From: Tardiphaga sp052076105
Lineage (GTDB): Bacteria; Pseudomonadota; Alphaproteobacteria; Rhizobiales; Xanthobacteraceae
Direction: 5' to 3'
Length of the DNA: 64,000 nucleotides
Assembly: GCF_052076105.1 (NCBI RefSeq)
Contig: NZ_CP197245.1
Coordinates: forward strand, 1 to 64,000
Made by a program: the position numbers and the translations under genes. The notes under the pieces were generated by a model, which made no database searches, had not been told where the DNA came from, and saw only the letters and a list, made by a program, of their open reading frames with translations. This document shows, in pieces, positions 57,453 through 64,000 of this stretch (positions within the stretch are counted from its first letter, which is position 1; each line of letters starts with the position of its first letter).

Positions 57453-59728
57453 CAGGCCACGCGCGGCGCGGACTTCGACTGGTCCTCGGCGATACGGGCC
57501 ATATGCCGAATTTCGGAAAGGCCCAGCAGATACGAAACGACGGATTCGCCGCCCCGATTTTCATTGGCGCGGTCGGGATGCAGCCCATCACGGCAGCTTC
57601 CAGTTTCCAGGTCGACGAGTGGAATCGACAGATCGTTGCTTCCCAGAAACCAGGCGAATGCTTTGGCGGCTTCTGCCTTCCAATCGGCATCCTGGTCGGC
57701 ACGCCATGCCGCGAGGGAAGCCGCGATCGTCGCGGCGGCTTCGACCGGCTGCTGGTCGAAATTGCGGGGTTGCCGTCGGACGTCGTGAAATCCTTCGGTT
57801 CCGACTGGCCTGAATTGCCCGCTGGCAGAGGTCTGCTGTGCCAGCAGCCAGCGCAGGCTTCTCAGCCCGGCGTCCAGGTAATCCTGTCTCCGCAATGCTG
57901 TCCCGGTGATGATGAGGGCCTGGGAGAGCCTTGCATTGTCATAGGAAAGGCCTTCCTCGAACCACACCCAATCGGCCGTCCCGGCCTTCTGGAAAAGGGC
58001 AAGAAGCTTGTCAGCGAGCAACGCCCGGATTGTCTCGGCGCGGTCATCGTCGGCAACGGCCGCGCAATACGCATCCAGTCCCAGCAGCGTGAATGCCCAG
58101 GCGCGCGGGGAAAGAAATTCTTCGATTACCGGCAGCGCTTCAGAGAATAATAATGCGGCCCAGGCGCGCCGGGACCTGTTGGCGTCTGAAAGGACGCAGA
58201 CGCCAAGGGCCCAGAGCGTACGGCCGTGGCTGTCCTCGGATCCGCTGTCTTCGAGCCAGCCGCGATCGAAGGCCATGAAGTTTCGAAATCGATGCGTCTG
58301 CGGGTTCCAGGCATGTTGGACGAACGCAGCGAAACGCGATGTCAGCACCTCCGGCAGGCGCAACTCGCCGGGCGTGTTCAGCGCGCATGCCAGCAGCAAG
58401 GCGCGCGCATTATCGTCGATGCAGTAGCCGTGCGAGCGGTCAGGCACGGAATGGACCGCATGCTGGAACAGCCCGGTGTCGTCGCACATCGACAGAAAAT
58501 GACCAATCTGCATTTCCGGCGGCGCACGACTGTCACGCAGCAGCGTGGTCGTGTCCGACTTTGCGATGGTCCTGAGCCTGTGACGGCGACCAGCATTCTC
58601 GAAGACCGAAATATATCGTTCGGCGGTCCGCTCCCACGTCATCGAGCGGCTGCTGGCATAGGCCCGCTTGCGCATCGCCTGGCGCAGGGGCGCATTCGTC
58701 AAAATCTTCTCGATCTCGAAGCCGATCGCGTCCGCGTCTGAAAACGGGACGATGATGCCCCGACCGTCTGCGAGAAGCTCACGTGCATGCCAATAGGGCG
58801 TCGAGACCACAGCCTTTCCCAACCCGAAACTGTAGGCCAAAGTGCCTGACGTCATCTGGACTTCATTCAGATATGGCGTGACGTAGACATCGCACATGGA
58901 GATGAAGTCGAGCAGCGTGTCCTGGTCGACAAAGCGGTCGAGGAATTTAACGTGATCGGCAACGCCGATGTCGCGCGCCCTTGCAATGAGGCTCTCGCGG
59001 TAGGCCTCCCCCTCATCCCGCACCAGATTCGGATGGGTGGCGCCAAGCACGACATAGACCGCATTGGGGCAGGCGTTCAGGATGGAAGGCATCGCATCGA
59101 TCATGAATTCGATGCCTTTGTTGGGCGACAGCAGTCCGAACGTCAGAATGACGGACTTGTCGGCGAAGCCCAGTTTATTCTTGGCGTTGTCGGGCTCGAC
59201 GAATGCGAAGTCGGGTATTCCGTGGGGAATAACCTCAATCTTCTCTTCGGCGATCTGATAGACGGTCCGCAGCAGCTCCCTGCCCTTCTCCGCCATGACC
59301 ACAACCTTCGAGGACAGCTCGATGATCCTGGTGAAGACGTCCCTTTGAACCGTGCTTGGTTCTGCAAGAACCGTATGGAGGGTTGTCACGATCGGCGTCT
59401 TGAGCAGCGAGAGCAGCGGGATGATATCGCCTCCCGCTTCTCCGCCGAAGATGCCGAATTCATGCTGCAGTGAAATGACGTCGAAGCGGCCCGCATTGAG
59501 GAACTCAGCGGCGCGGATGTAATCGTTGATCAAACCATCATTGATCTGAATTCCGACGCTCGTCGGATAATCATAGACGTGACCGTGATCAGTCATCGCC
59601 ACAATGACCGTTTTGGAATCCGCCCGCGAAGCTGCGACTGCGCTCTGCAAGTCGGTGGTGAAAGTTGCGATTCCACATCGGCGTGGAAGCGAGTTTCCAA
59701 TAAATGCGATACGGTTGAACACCGTCAA
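57452..59728 (-). CDS. GT4 glycosyltransferase with C-terminal (alpha/alpha)6-like domain
   Basis: 758 aa. The N-terminal part (about 1-390) is a GT-B glycosyltransferase of family 4: RIAFIGNSLPRRCGIATFTT, ISLQHEFGIFGGEAGGDI, VVVMAEKGRELL, IEVIPHGIPD, ILTFGLLSPNKGIEFMIDAM and the E-x7-E-like region around SGTLAYSFGLGKAVVSTPYW. The C-terminal part (about 410-745) is a series of helices with conserved aromatics and acids: HGYCIDDNARALLLACAL, WLEDSGSEDSHGRTLWALGV, WVWFEEGLSYDNARLSQALI. It resembles an (alpha/alpha)6 glycosidase barrel. It forms a two-gene operon with the GH130 gene and is divergent from small genes to the right. The sugar donor is unknown; mannose is suggested by the partner. 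Confidence 0.88.
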   Translation of the reverse strand: MTVFNRIAFIGNSLPRRCGIATFTTDLQSAVAASRADSKTVIVAMTDHGHVYDYPTSVGIQINDGLINDYIRAAEFLNAGRFDVISLQHEFGIFGGEAGGDIIPLLSLLKTPIVTTLHTVLAEPSTVQRDVFTRIIELSSKVVVMAEKGRELLRTVYQIAEEKIEVIPHGIPDFAFVEPDNAKNKLGFADKSVILTFGLLSPNKGIEFMIDAMPSILNACPNAVYVVLGATHPNLVRDEGEAYRESLIARARDIGVADHVKFLDRFVDQDTLLDFISMCDVYVTPYLNEVQMTSGTLAYSFGLGKAVVSTPYWHARELLADGRGIIVPFSDADAIGFEIEKILTNAPLRQAMRKRAYASSRSMTWERTAERYISVFENAGRRHRLRTIAKSDTTTLLRDSRAPPEMQIGHFLSMCDDTGLFQHAVHSVPDRSHGYCIDDNARALLLACALNTPGELRLPEVLTSRFAAFVQHAWNPQTHRFRNFMAFDRGWLEDSGSEDSHGRTLWALGVCVLSDANRSRRAWAALLFSEALPVIEEFLSPRAWAFTLLGLDAYCAAVADDDRAETIRALLADKLLALFQKAGTADWVWFEEGLSYDNARLSQALIITGTALRRQDYLDAGLRSLRWLLAQQTSASGQFRPVGTEGFHDVRRQPRNFDQQPVEAAATIAASLAAWRADQDADWKAEAAKAFAWFLGSNDLSIPLVDLETGSCRDGLHPDRANENRGGESVVSYLLGLSEIRHMARIAEDQSKSAPRVA

Positions 59729-59983
59729 TCTGCAGCCTCGTCATGTGATGGACAGATGCCGAAACGACGAAATGCGCGACGCAGCATAGGCCGCGTCACT
59801 TAACGCTATTCCGTTCGGATCATTGAATTAAGGCACGGCCAAGCACGGCCGGTAATGCACTTGATCAAGCGTGCGCCCTTTATCCGGGAATAGCCATCAT
59901 TATCTTTGCGAGCAGGCTGATATAATAAAACCCTTCGTCAGGCTGCAACGTGCTACTGCTCTTGTTCACACACGGAGCACAAA

Positions 59984-60112
59984 ATGGCCAAAGGAAATCG
60001 CGAAGCCAAGAAGCCCAAGAAGGTTGCGGTAAAGACGATCGCTGCTGCTGAAAGTATGAAGGGCGGTGGCCCGAAGGTAATGCCGACGCTTGGTGCTGCC
60101 AAGAAGAAGTAG
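59984..60112 (+). CDS. Small Lys-rich protein (42 aa)
   Basis: MAKGNREAKKPKKVAVKTIA, ending LGAAKKK; strongly basic, probably disordered. CGGAG lies about nine bases before the ATG. Very short MAKG-N-REAKKPKK proteins recur in Bradyrhizobium-type genomes, so this is probably a real conserved gene; a nucleic-acid or ribosome association is possible but unproven. The 255-bp region between it and the divergent GT4 gene is AT-richer and should hold both promoters. Confidence 0.72.
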   Translation: MAKGNREAKKPKKVAVKTIAAAESMKGGGPKVMPTLGAAKKK

Positions 60113-60227
60113 CAGGAGCGTATTGCGAGATACTCGCTGCTTTCCGTGCAGCGACTTCGCATTTTCCCGACGACGTTCAGTAATCGAAAAATCGCGAGAT
60201 GAAAATCTTGAGGATCAAGGGAGATCG

Positions 60228-60419
60228 ATGTCCAACAAAGCTGCGATTCGAGATGCCTATGGCGTTCCAGCTATTTTTGCAGGATCTAAAACCGGCCGGG
60301 AGGACGCGCCCTTCGTGTTCATCAATGTCGGTGGCGAGGAACGTCGCATGAGAGCCGCCGAGTGGGACGCTCTACCAGCCTGGCAGGGAGATCGCCCGGC
60401 CTGGGCGATGAAGAGTTGA
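60228..60419 (+). CDS. Small hypothetical protein (63 aa)
   Basis: From ATG 60228 (AAGGGAG upstream): MSNKAAIRDAYGVPAIFAGS, then DAPFVFINVGGEERRMRAAE and WDALPAWQGDRPAW. Compact, soluble, no known domain. The frame extending to 60090 is less credible. Confidence 0.62.
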   Translation: MSNKAAIRDAYGVPAIFAGSKTGREDAPFVFINVGGEERRMRAAEWDALPAWQGDRPAWAMKS

Positions 60420-60500
60420 TCTGATCAAGACGCTTGCAGCGCTGCGTTTCCGAAACAGATTTGAATCGCTCGGACGCTTCTGAGCAGAGATGGACCATGG

Positions 60501-60731
60501 GTGATAGCAATCTCTAAACCGACTCCGATCGATGGTGATCATCTGCGAGTGGCGTTCGACATCCGTTACGGAACACGACGCATCTCATGCTCGCTCACCA
60601 CCAATTTCCAGACCAAAGAGCTGGCGAAGCGGTACTTTCACACCAATAGACCGCTGATCGAGCAAATGGCGCGCAATCAGGTTGAGCAGCGTGGCGCTCT
60701 CAACGGCGAGGTCGATCTTGAAATCGCATGA
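60501..60731 (+). CDS. Small hypothetical protein (76 aa)
   Basis: GTG start. The protein reads DGDHLRVAFDIRYGTRRISC followed by SLTTNFQTKELAKRYFHTNR and a helix IEQMARNQVEQRGALN; it looks like a beta-strand pair and two helices. It is the first of two closely spaced small genes (15 bp gap) on the same strand. No family recognised. Confidence 0.58.
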   Translation: MIAISKPTPIDGDHLRVAFDIRYGTRRISCSLTTNFQTKELAKRYFHTNRPLIEQMARNQVEQRGALNGEVDLEIA

Positions 60732-60746
60732 TGATCAGGACACGTC

Positions 60747-61004
60747 TTGAAAACACTCCTTTCCCGACACGACCTCGAACGCGCGGCACTTCTACAGATC
60801 CGTAGTTGTTACGGGTGCGAAGACGTGACGTCCGTTCTCGTCGATGAAATCGCCGACCCCCGTTTTGAAACAAACTGGTCAATTCTATCGATTAAACGGG
60901 CAAGCGATGTTCAACTACGGCTTACAGCAGAATTGCATACCGTGCGGGCAATTGAGGGAACGCAACAAAGGCTTCGTAAGCTTTACAATCTTCAGGCCGA
61001 TTGA
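60747..61004 (+). CDS. Hypothetical protein (85 aa)
   Basis: TTG start with AGGA upstream: LSRHDLERAALLQIRSCYGC, EDVTSVLVDEIADPRFETNW and HTVRAIEGTQQRLRKLYNLQ. The helix-strand-helix pattern is protein-like and the Cys pair CYGC is notable. Function unknown; probably co-transcribed with 60501-60731. Confidence 0.6.
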   Translation: MKTLLSRHDLERAALLQIRSCYGCEDVTSVLVDEIADPRFETNWSILSIKRASDVQLRLTAELHTVRAIEGTQQRLRKLYNLQAD

Positions 61005-61133
61005 TTCTCAACGTCCGTACACACGTCACAAGGTTCGCTTGCAGGCCTTCGGAGCAAAGCGAACCGTCCACTTTGAAGGTGTTTGCGTGAAAGGGCTTGA
61101 CCGTTCTCGCCATATGGCGAGGCGTCCAAGCGG

Positions 61134-61454
61134 TTATTTGTTCAGCGAACCGACGGGTATATCCAGAGTGTAAGTAAATCCCGAGCGCGGATATGCCAGG
61201 CGCACGGTACCACTGAGTTGCTGTCCCAACGATTCCATCATGCGTGTGCCAAAGCTGCGGCGACTGGGCGGGTTGACGAGCGGGCCGCCAGTCTCGATCC
61301 AGCTTAGAGACAGTTTTTCCGATGCCTGGTCGATCTTCCATTCGATCTTCACAAAACCGCTCGGGTCCGACAGGGCTCCGAACTTGGTGGTGGCGAATTG
61401 CTCCATGTCACCCCGCAGTCGCGCCGGTGACGAGGTAACCATGAAAATCATCAT
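61134..61454 (-). pseudogene. Remnant of an HWE-type histidine kinase (ATPase C-terminal part)
   Basis: 106 aa. The sequence FATTKFGALSDPSGFVKIEW aligns by eye with the N-box region of HWE/HisKA_2 kinases (normally HELATNA-KYGALS), and LSLSWIETGGPLVNPPSRRS then FGTRMMESLGQQLSGTVRLA match the G-box and C-terminal end of the same catalytic domain. The N-box is degenerate (MEQFATTK; the family Asn is missing), and the dimerisation/phosphoacceptor and sensor domains are absent. It is most likely a decayed fragment, though a stand-alone regulatory ATPase-like domain cannot be excluded. Its 5' end overlaps the start of the divergent small gene at 61441. Confidence 0.7.
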
Positions 61455-61605
61455 TTGCGAGACATCGCTGCAAGACTTTCAGCGATTGACTGCGCTTGCG
61501 CGTGCGACGGACGATGTGGTCATACGTGCCGACTACTATCGGCTGGCGGAGCGTTGCCGCGAACACATCAAGGATGCGCTACCGTGCTTGCCGCGGCAGC
61601 ACTGA
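61441..61605 (+). CDS. Small hypothetical protein (54 aa)
   Basis: MKIIICETSLQDFQRLTALA then VVIRADYYRLAERCREHIKD; mostly helical. GAGGTAACC precedes the ATG. The start overlaps by 14 bp the 5' end of the kinase remnant on the other strand. It may be real but is short and has no recognised relative. Confidence 0.45.
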   Translation: MKIIICETSLQDFQRLTALARATDDVVIRADYYRLAERCREHIKDALPCLPRQH

Positions 61606-61647
61606 ACTAAAAGCTGACGCCGTCCCGATAAGGCGGCATCGCAACCT

Positions 61648-61833
61648 TTAGCTCTGATGCGGGCCCTGCATCATCTTCATGGCATCCTTCACGTGGCGCC
61701 ACTCGTTGGCTTCTTCCACCTGACCTTTTTGCTCGCATGTCTGTGCATTCTGAGCGGCATGAGCGATGGCCTCGCCGCCGTGCCGATCCAGCATCTGGCG
61801 GGCGATGGTGTGGATTTGCATCTCGGACATCAT
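61648..61833 (-). CDS. Small conserved-looking protein (61 aa)
   Basis: From ATG 61833 (GGGAGACAGC upstream): MMSEMQIHTIARQMLDRHGG, EAIAHAAQNAQTCEQKGQVE and EANEWRHVKDAMKMMQGPHQ. An all-helical acidic/His-rich protein of a type frequent in Bradyrhizobium genomes. The longer frame to 61959 adds a Gly/Pro-rich stretch without ribosome binding site. Function unknown. Confidence 0.72.
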   Translation of the reverse strand: MMSEMQIHTIARQMLDRHGGEAIAHAAQNAQTCEQKGQVEEANEWRHVKDAMKMMQGPHQS

Positions 61834-61980
61834 TTGCTGTCTCCCGATTTTTCCCAGCCAGGGAAAGCCGGTCCCGCTGGAACCGAGCCGGCCCGGTATC
61901 TTTGAAAACGGTGGAACAGCCCATCTCGTTCCCGGAAAAACCGACCTGCCAAGCGACAAAGGGAAATGATGATCATCGAG

Positions 61981-62016
61981 AAAAGGCGGCCTGCAGCACG
62001 CGACGCGTCTGCAGGC
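61981..62016 (-). terminator. Probable terminator after the MBL-fold gene
   Basis: On the minus strand the stem GCCTGCAG / CTGCAGGC with an inner CGCG pairing is followed by CGCCTTTTCTC. It lies 37 bp past the stop of the metallo-hydrolase gene. Confidence 0.62.
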
Positions 62017-62052
62017 CCGTTGGCGTTACTTCACGATATACCTCACAAGCGA

Positions 62053-62970
62053 TCAGTAGTCCCAGGAGATCGGAACCCAGCGGAACGCGTCGCCATCGAT
62101 CGCCACGTGGCCGGCGGACGGGAACGGCAGATGGGTCGCGACCAGTAATTCGCCGCTGGCCGCCAGCTCCCGCAACAGACGGGTCCGCACGCGCGCAGCT
62201 TCTTCGGGATCGTGCTCGAAACCGTTGTGCCAATCGGGTTGGTCAAACCCGACCGTGAACACGGCGTCGCCGGCGAAGGTCAGCGCGTCGCCGCCGGATG
62301 CCAGGCGGACCACACTGTGTCCGGGCGTGTGGCCGCCGGTCCGACGCACGATGACTCCCGGCGCCAGTTCGTGCTCGTCGGTGAATGTCCGAAAATGCTT
62401 TCCATATTCGGCCATGAACCGCTTGGCGGTCGCCCGCAGCGCGTCCGGGAATCCCGGTGGCATTTGGGTGTGAGAGAAATCAGGCGCTTTCCAGAATTCG
62501 ACCTCGGCGGCAGCGACGTGGATCCGCAGATCCGAACGCAACTGGTCCTTCACCCCTTCGACGAGAAGTCCGCCGATATGGTCCATATGCAAATGCGTCA
62601 GCACGATATCCGTGACGCATGCAAGATCGATCTCGGCAGCTGCCAATCGCTGGATCAACTGTCCGGCCCGCGGCAAATGCAGGTCCGGGTCCAGTCCCAG
62701 CCCGGCGTCGACAAGAATAGTCTGCTCGCCACTCTGCACGACGACCACGTTCAGCGGCCAGTCGAAAGCGTCCGGCGGCAGGAACATGTCGCGCATCCAA
62801 GCGGCCCGGACGGCGGGGTCTGCGTTATGTCCCAACATGGAGGTTGGGAGCGGCAGCACGCCATCGCTAACCACCAGCACGTCGATGTCACCGATCTTCA
62901 CTGCATAGCGCGAGGGGACCAGTTCGTTGCGCCCCGACCTGACGGGGGCCGATGTCGTAGCAAGGTTCAT
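62053..62970 (-). CDS. MBL-fold metallo-hydrolase
   Basis: 305-aa metallo-beta-lactamase-fold hydrolase from ATG 62970 (GGAGAAACAC upstream); an ORF to 63033 adds 21 residues. The metal-binding motif is LTHLHMDHIGG, followed by a His in GGHTPGHSVVRL, an Asp in FAGDAVFTVG and a late His in ATHLPFPSAGH, so the dinuclear zinc site looks complete. The N-terminal KIGDIDVLVVSDGVLPLPTS and VVVVQSGEQTILVDAGLG are typical of the family that includes AHL lactonases, but the substrate is not deducible. It follows an NDH-2-like gene on the same strand. Confidence 0.9.
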   Translation of the reverse strand: MNLATTSAPVRSGRNELVPSRYAVKIGDIDVLVVSDGVLPLPTSMLGHNADPAVRAAWMRDMFLPPDAFDWPLNVVVVQSGEQTILVDAGLGLDPDLHLPRAGQLIQRLAAAEIDLACVTDIVLTHLHMDHIGGLLVEGVKDQLRSDLRIHVAAAEVEFWKAPDFSHTQMPPGFPDALRATAKRFMAEYGKHFRTFTDEHELAPGVIVRRTGGHTPGHSVVRLASGGDALTFAGDAVFTVGFDQPDWHNGFEHDPEEAARVRTRLLRELAASGELLVATHLPFPSAGHVAIDGDAFRWVPISWDY

Positions 62971-63112
62971 GTGTTTCTCCTTCTGGTTATTTTGCGGGGT
63001 GTTTTGCCGAGTGGCTTGAATCGTCTGTGTCATCTGTAAGTCCTCCTGGTTGGTGGGTTGCGAGATCTTGCCGCGCTCCGGTCTGGAGCGCGGTTCTTCC
63101 TGGGTGAGGCGG

Positions 63113-64000
63113 TTAGAGATCGGTCACACGCTCGGGATCGGCCGAGGCGAGAGCGGCGGCACGCTCGGCCTTGGGCGGATAAATCCAGACGGTGTTGATT
63201 TCCTGCTTGGTCTTCTTGGCGACGTCGCCAACCATCTCGACCTTGCGATCCCAGCCGCGCGTGAACAGTGCGCCGGCTTCGCCGAGGTCGAGACAGGTGA
63301 CATAGGCCTTCTGGTGATATGGCCTGGTCGACATGCGCAGGAGTTCGGCGGCGGCATTGTTGCCGGCAAAGGCGCCCATGCGCGTCGCATGCTGGCACGA
63401 CATCAGCGCATAGTTGCCGACATCGTCGCTGGCCGCTCTGGCGGCATCGCCCGTGGCAAAGACGCCGGGTACCGAGGGGACGCGCAAATCGCGATCGACC
63501 AGCAGCCGGCCGAAATTGTCGCGCTCGGCAGGGATCTGCGTGGTCAGCGGCGCGGCGCGAATGCCCGCCGCCCAGATCACGGTCTCGGCGTCGATGCGTT
63601 CGCCGTCGGAGAGCGTGATGCCGGAATTATCCAGCGAGGCAACGCCCGCACCGAGCCTCGTCTCCACACCGAGTTTGCGCAGCGCTTCCTCGATGATGGG
63701 ACGCGGACCCTCGCCCATGTCGGGAGCGATCGCACTGTTTCGCTCGACGATGATAACGCGCGGCCTGGCGTCCTTGCCGAGGATCGCGCGAAGCCGCGCC
63801 GGCATCTCGGTCGCCGCTTCGATTCCCGTGAAGCCGCCGCCGGCCACAACGACCGTATCGCGTCCGTTCGACGCCGGCCGTTTGGCCAGGCCATGCAGAT
63901 GCTTGTCGAGCGCGATCGCATCGTCGAGATTGTCGACGCTGAAGCCATGCTCCGCGAGACCGGGAATATTCGGACGGAACAGCCGGCTGCCGGTCGCGAC
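63113..64000 (-). CDS. NDH-2-like NAD(P)/FAD-dependent oxidoreductase, 5' end outside window
   Basis: The reading frame is open to the right edge; 295 residues are visible. It enters at VATGSRLFRPNIPGLAEHGF (end of the FAD-binding half). The NADH-binding Rossmann motif VVVAGGGFTGIEAATEMPAR comes next, then VIWAAGIRAAPLT, the second FAD motif VPGVFATGDAARA and a C-terminal CLDLGEAGALFTRGWDRKVE. This matches type II NADH dehydrogenases / Ndh-like FAD oxidoreductases, which feed quinones without proton pumping. The missing part should contain the first GxGxxG. A membrane tail is not obvious. Confidence 0.88.
   Translation of the reverse strand, partial: VATGSRLFRPNIPGLAEHGFSVDNLDDAIALDKHLHGLAKRPASNGRDTVVVAGGGFTGIEAATEMPARLRAILGKDARPRVIIVERNSAIAPDMGEGPRPIIEEALRKLGVETRLGAGVASLDNSGITLSDGERIDAETVIWAAGIRAAPLTTQIPAERDNFGRLLVDRDLRVPSVPGVFATGDAARAASDDVGNYALMSCQHATRMGAFAGNNAAAELLRMSTRPYHQKAYVTCLDLGEAGALFTRGWDRKVEMVGDVAKKTKQEINTVWIYPPKAERAAALASADPERVTDL

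Noticed and set aside
62053..62970. Calling the MBL-fold protein an AHL lactonase
   Set aside because: The HLHMDH motif is shared by many metallo-hydrolases; no residue pattern specific for lactonases could be confirmed, and no luxI/luxR gene is nearby.

Overview
The window is a GC-rich alphaproteobacterial chromosome segment, most likely from the Bradyrhizobium/Rhodopseudomonas/Afipia group (Nitrobacteraceae). The evidence is a complete Caulobacter-type cpa/tad pilus operon, a membrane-anchored CycM-type cytochrome c, a pim-type dicarboxylate degradation operon in the Rhodopseudomonas order, and several families of long palindromic intergenic repeats of the kind common in that group. No rRNA, tRNA, CRISPR array, prophage or intact insertion sequence was seen.

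Layout. 0-1.3 kb: one arm of a ~230-bp dispersed repeat, then a sterol-desaturase/fatty-acid hydroxylase family gene. 1.5-11.3 kb: tad (Flp) pilus locus: flp, a 44-aa membrane peptide gene, cpaA-B-C-D-E-F, tadB, tadC on +, and tadD convergent on -. 11.4-22.2 kb: a leucyl-aminopeptidase-like gene overlapping an NlpC/P60 endopeptidase gene, facing an operon of two YejA-type binding proteins, YejB, YejE, YejF and a Nudix hydrolase; together they look like a peptide/muropeptide import and processing neighbourhood. 22.2-26.7 kb: cycM, kdsB, pheA, a YCII protein, a frameshifted VOC gene and an LLM flavin oxidoreductase. 26.7-31.9 kb: a 440-bp structured leader followed by metF-metH. 31.9-33.2 kb: a gene-free block of stacked repeats, including the inverted second copy of the left-edge repeat. 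33.2-36.4 kb: a small secreted His/Gly-rich protein, glpK and an FAD oxidoreductase.

36.5-52.7 kb is one metabolic module. On the minus strand lies a beta-oxidation operon matching pimF-A-B-C-D plus an SDR. A divergent IclR regulator gene comes next, with a 15-bp palindrome in the shared promoter region. On the plus strand follows a branched-chain-amino-acid-type (HAAT) ABC importer, livG-F-H-M, with two tandem binding proteins of identical length. The arrangement suggests regulated uptake, CoA activation and oxidation of dicarboxylic or fatty acids.

52.7-62 kb is an accessory-looking stretch of small hypothetical genes around a two-gene carbohydrate unit: a 758-aa GT4 glycosyltransferase with a C-terminal helical (alpha/alpha)6-like region, translationally coupled to a GH130-family glycosidase/phosphorylase. 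A truncated HWE-type histidine kinase remnant lies nearby. 62-64 kb: a metallo-beta-lactamase-fold hydrolase and the 3' part of an NDH-2-like NADH dehydrogenase gene that runs off the right edge.

Start codons were chosen from Shine-Dalgarno spacing, signal peptides and family N-termini, so several differ from the longest open frame. Functions are family-level inferences from motifs read by eye; no database search was possible.
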